This document shows positions 33,172 to 35,744 of a DNA stretch of 35,744 nt, in pieces. Under the pieces are notes generated by a model. The model saw only the letters and a program-made list of their open reading frames with translations. It was not told where the DNA came from and did no database searches. Every line of letters begins with the position of its first letter. Position 1 is the first letter of the stretch. The translations under genes were made by a program, and so were the position numbers. Location: the NCBI GenBank assembly GCA_025355005.1, contig JANXLV010000092.1, forward strand, positions 1 to 35,744. The letters are read 5' to 3'. Origin of the DNA: Myxococcales bacterium. Lineage in GTDB: Bacteria > Myxococcota_A > Polyangia > Polyangiales > Polyangiaceae.

Positions 33172-33507
33172 TCACATGCCGGGAATGGGCATCACTTCGA
33201 TGATCTCGATCGAGCCGTCACCCATCATGAAGTGCGGATGCCCCTTCATGGTGGCGGCGAGCTCCTCCTTGGACTCCGCCTGCAGCAGCGAGTAGCCGCC
33301 CAGATCGTTGGCGATCGGCGCAGTGGCGCCTTCGGTGACGCGGAGGCTCTTGCCGAGCGGCGCGCCCATGTCGACGATCGCTGACGCGGACTTCTTGCTC
33401 CACGCCATCCATGCCTCCATGCCTGCCTTCTGCTGCTCGGGGGTCGCTGTCCTCATCTTCTCGAATGCGGAAGCGGGTGCTCTGTAGAGAACGAGAAACT
33501 TCTTCAT
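33172..33507 (-). CDS. YciI-like (YCII-related/DGPF) small protein
   Basis: The protein has 111 residues from ATG 33507, with a clean Shine-Dalgarno AGGAG six bases upstream. It starts MKKFLVLYRAP and has the ferredoxin-like alpha-beta pattern of the YCII-related group (FLVLY strand, helix KAGMEAWMAWSKKS, GGYSLLQAESKEEL, HPHFMMGDGSIEIIEV). In some relatives, a conserved histidine and aspartate in this fold take part in dechlorination or act beside sigma factors; here the role is unknown. No sigma-factor gene is nearby. It is cytoplasmic. Confidence 0.87.
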   Translation of the reverse strand: MKKFLVLYRAPASAFEKMRTATPEQQKAGMEAWMAWSKKSASAIVDMGAPLGKSLRVTEGATAPIANDLGGYSLLQAESKEELAATMKGHPHFMMGDGSIEIIEVMPIPGM

Positions 33508-33513
33508 GGTGAT

Positions 33514-33518
33514 CTCCT
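33514..33518 (-). promoter_or_regulatory. Canonical Shine-Dalgarno AGGAG of the YciI-like gene
   Basis: AGGAG with a 6-nt spacer to ATG 33507. It is noted because it contrasts with the short-leader starts elsewhere in the window and fixes the start codon. Confidence 0.7.
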
Positions 33519-33576
33519 AGCCAGCGTGCGTACGCCCGTTCGGGTCATACAGCAACGGTGCGCGGACCCTCAGCCG

Positions 33577-35744
33577 CTACGGTCGCGTGAGCGCGCGGCC
33601 CTTCGCGAGCTCCTGTGGCGATTTTGCGCAGGTCGTGGTCGGCTCCGCGTTCAGGGCCGCGAGCCGACGAAGCTCAGCGGCGTCCTTCGCGGCGCGCGCG
33701 ACCTCCGAAGCAAGCACGAACAGCTCCATGCCGCCCGGCGTCCTGCACACGGATGCGAGCGCCGCGGCGAGATGCTTCTCGGCCTCCGCGGTGTGGCCGT
33801 ACGCGAGCAACAGACCAGCAGCGCTCCTTCTTTCGTCCACTGTCAGCCACACCGCCTCGGGGGAGGCGGCCACCATGCCGTCGAGCGCGCTCACCGCGTC
33901 CGCGACAGCGGCAGGAAGCTCCTCCTCGGGACGCACACGAACGGGGGAGCGCAACGTGCGATCGCGCGGGCCAAGACCGAGCTTCCCGTGACTCGATGCA
34001 AATCGTGCCTCCTCGTAGTGGAGCTTCAATTCGGCAAGGTCGACCAGCGTGCGTGCCGCGAGCGGGCGCTGTGGCCCCGCGTCGGCGGCGTCACGCGCGA
34101 GGAGGCCGGCGTTCCTCGCGTCCGTCCAGCGCGCTTCATCGACGGTGGCCCCGCTCCGGGTCAGCCACGAGAGCTCCGCCATCCGGATCACGGCGAGCTG
34201 CACGCGGGCGTGTGGGGCGTCGGTCCCTGGGGTGGCGCGCGCCGTCCACACCTCCACGGCGCGCTTGAAATAGCCGAGCGCCGCCGCATCATCGACAGGC
34301 AGCGGGGACTTCGCGCGCGCTGCCGCGTCGAGTGAGACAGCGAGCGACGAGAGGGCCTGCGCGAGTTCACGTCGAGCGTCGTTCGCGATCAATGCAGCAG
34401 CGGCGAGCGCGTCGGCGTCGTTCGCGTTCGCGCTCTGCCATGGCGATGCTGGGGCGACGAAGGCGACGAGGTCGTCCCACGCAGCGACCGCGCGGACCCA
34501 TCGGGGTACAGCTGTGGCAACGCGCATGTTCCGCGCGGCGGTGCCGTTCACACGGGCGATCGCCTGGAGAACGCGCGGGGTCTCGCGATGGTTCGGAAAA
34601 CGGCGGCGCAGCTCTCCGAACGTCAGCTGCGCATTCTCGAACTGATTGAGCTCGACGTACAGGTGCGCGAGCGCCGCCAGTACGTCGGGAGCGAACGCGC
34701 GCTCCTTCGGCACCAGCGAAGGCTCGAGCGCACGTTCGAGCGCGATCCGAAGCTTCGCCTCTGCCACATCCGGGCGGCTCTCCGTGTCGATCACGTCGGG
34801 CCGAGCGATCACGGGAGCATCGGCCTGTGGGCCCTCGTAGTCGACGTGGGAGAGCGCGTCGACGAACAGCATCAGCGCCTCTGCGCGCTCGACCGGCGCG
34901 CATGCCATGGTCTCCTCGCAGAGGATCATGGCGCGGGAGAGCTCCTCCGCCGCAGCATGGTATCGCTCGTGTGCATGCAGTGCGGCGCCGAGCTCGAGCC
35001 GCGCGTGCCGCATCGCAGGGCCGCGCGGCACGCTCGCACCCACGCGGAGCGCGTGCTGATACGCCTCGATCGCGCGCGGAACGACGAATGGCCCTCCGCG
35101 CCCGTCACGTGCGCGGTGCGCGCGAGCCACAGCGACCCACGCCAAAACGCGCGCCTCTGCGGCCTCGGGGTCCAAGGCGTCATCGGGACACAGGCCGTAC
35201 AGGGACACGTAGCGTGTGTCCGTGTCGCCTTCGGCCTTCGTCTTCGATCTGGGCGCCAGATCGATCGGCATTGGATGAGCCGCCTCCCATTGATTCCAGT
35301 ACGGGAGATCGTGATCTTGCGCGAGCGGGTCCACGCGTGAAGGCGCGCCGTCCGCTCCCGGTGCGTAAGCGAAGCGGGATGGGCACGCCACGTGGCGTCG
35401 CAGTGCGTCGGCCTCTTCCAGCGCGCCCGCGGAGTCGAGCCCAGACATCAGCGTTGTGACGACGACGTCTCTGCGCGGACCCGCGGGCAACCGCACATAC
35501 AGCCGCCTGCGCGCCTGCGCGGCCGCGGGCTCCATGCCACTGGCGTGGTTGATCGCTGCGAGTCTCTCGAGCGCCACGAGCGATCGGTCATCTGCAGCCG
35601 CGTCAGCGGCGATCAGCTCGAGCTCTGCCACCGACCCAGGCACCTCATCGATGTCGAGCGGTGGCGCAGGCGCAGCGGTCGCGACAGCGGGTGTTGCCAC
35701 AGTCACTGGTGGGCTGGACGCAGGGCAACCGCACAAGAGGAGCG
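33577..35744 (-). CDS. Large TPR-type lipoprotein, N-terminus cut by window edge
   Basis: At least 721 residues. The frame runs off the right edge; the first visible residues LLLCGCPASS look like the end of a lipoprotein signal peptide, so only about 15-25 residues are missing. A Pro/Ala/Thr-rich linker follows the cysteines. The rest is almost wholly helical, with several TPR-like pairs. Examples are HARLELGAALHAHERYHAAAEELSRAM, LAALAHLYVELNQFENAQLTFGELRRRFPNH and, near the end, AAGLLLAYGHTAEAEKHLAAAL. This is an envelope-anchored scaffold or assembly protein by architecture; no specific partner is known. The gap to the YciI-like gene is 69 nt. Confidence 0.78.
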   Translation of the reverse strand, partial: LLLCGCPASSPPVTVATPAVATAAPAPPLDIDEVPGSVAELELIAADAAADDRSLVALERLAAINHASGMEPAAAQARRRLYVRLPAGPRRDVVVTTLMSGLDSAGALEEADALRRHVACPSRFAYAPGADGAPSRVDPLAQDHDLPYWNQWEAAHPMPIDLAPRSKTKAEGDTDTRYVSLYGLCPDDALDPEAAEARVLAWVAVARAHRARDGRGGPFVVPRAIEAYQHALRVGASVPRGPAMRHARLELGAALHAHERYHAAAEELSRAMILCEETMACAPVERAEALMLFVDALSHVDYEGPQADAPVIARPDVIDTESRPDVAEAKLRIALERALEPSLVPKERAFAPDVLAALAHLYVELNQFENAQLTFGELRRRFPNHRETPRVLQAIARVNGTAARNMRVATAVPRWVRAVAAWDDLVAFVAPASPWQSANANDADALAAAALIANDARRELAQALSSLAVSLDAAARAKSPLPVDDAAALGYFKRAVEVWTARATPGTDAPHARVQLAVIRMAELSWLTRSGATVDEARWTDARNAGLLARDAADAGPQRPLAARTLVDLAELKLHYEEARFASSHGKLGLGPRDRTLRSPVRVRPEEELPAAVADAVSALDGMVAASPEAVWLTVDERRSAAGLLLAYGHTAEAEKHLAAALASVCRTPGGMELFVLASEVARAAKDAAELRRLAALNAEPTTTCAKSPQELAKGRALTRP

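Noticed and set aside
1..35744. tRNA, rRNA, CRISPR array, insertion sequence, prophage or biosynthetic cluster
   Set aside because: No cloverleaf-like segment, spaced repeats, transposase, integrase, terminal inverted repeats or modular synthase motifs were seen in either strand.

Overview
The window looks like a chromosomal piece of a predatory or soil myxobacterium (Myxococcota, probably the Polyangia side). This is an inference from very high GC with strong third-position G/C bias, tightly packed genes, two large eukaryote-like Ser/Thr protein kinases, many lipoproteins, HEAT/TPR/Sel1/Kelch repeat proteins, and GTG/TTG starts. No rRNA, tRNA, CRISPR array, insertion sequence or phage gene was seen. 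No gene-free stretch exceeds about 140 bases.

Layout. 2-319: C-terminal end of phenylalanine 4-monooxygenase. 404-4032 (+): a likely three-gene operon of a huge alanine-core heptad/HEAT protein, an unknown protein with a YbjN-like C-terminus, and an alpha/beta-hydrolase. 4038-5313 (-): a small-membrane-protein/MscS channel unit. 5387-10032 (+): a lipoprotein, an uncharacterised protein with a TPR-like end, a methyltransferase, a six-bladed Kelch lipoprotein and a barrel-like lipoprotein. 10035-14269 (-): a kinase-HEAT protein overlapping by ATGA with a degenerate HD-GYP-like protein. 14303-15515 (-): a glutathione S-transferase and YaeQ. 15617-16318 (+): YebC family. 16350-23205 (-): a TamA-like Omp85 protein with a lipobox, then TamB. 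23251-23996 (+): a WxxGxW lipoprotein and a tiny membrane protein. 24019-24831 (-): an S1-type protease homologue without its catalytic serine. 24930-25775 (+): aldo/keto reductase. 25827-30469 (+): a transmembrane kinase with a cysteine-rich Sel1 receptor domain, then SelO. 30505-33507 (-): a UbiB/ABC1 kinase-like protein, a TIM-barrel-like lipoprotein and a YciI-like protein. 33577-35744 (-): a TPR lipoprotein cut by the window edge.

Themes. Much of the content concerns the cell envelope: TamA/TamB export, at least seven predicted lipoproteins, an osmotic channel and a periplasm-facing receptor kinase. The second theme is kinase-fold signalling: two Hanks-type kinases, SelO (AMPylating pseudokinase) and UbiB/ABC1. 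The most unusual system-level signal is at the DNA level: nine gene starts carry a TAnnnT box only 5-12 nt before the start codon. This predicts leaderless or near-leaderless transcripts, whereas internal genes tend to use overlapping stop/start codons or Shine-Dalgarno sites.

Limits: all family calls rest on reading motifs by eye. No similarity search, structure prediction or transcript data was available.
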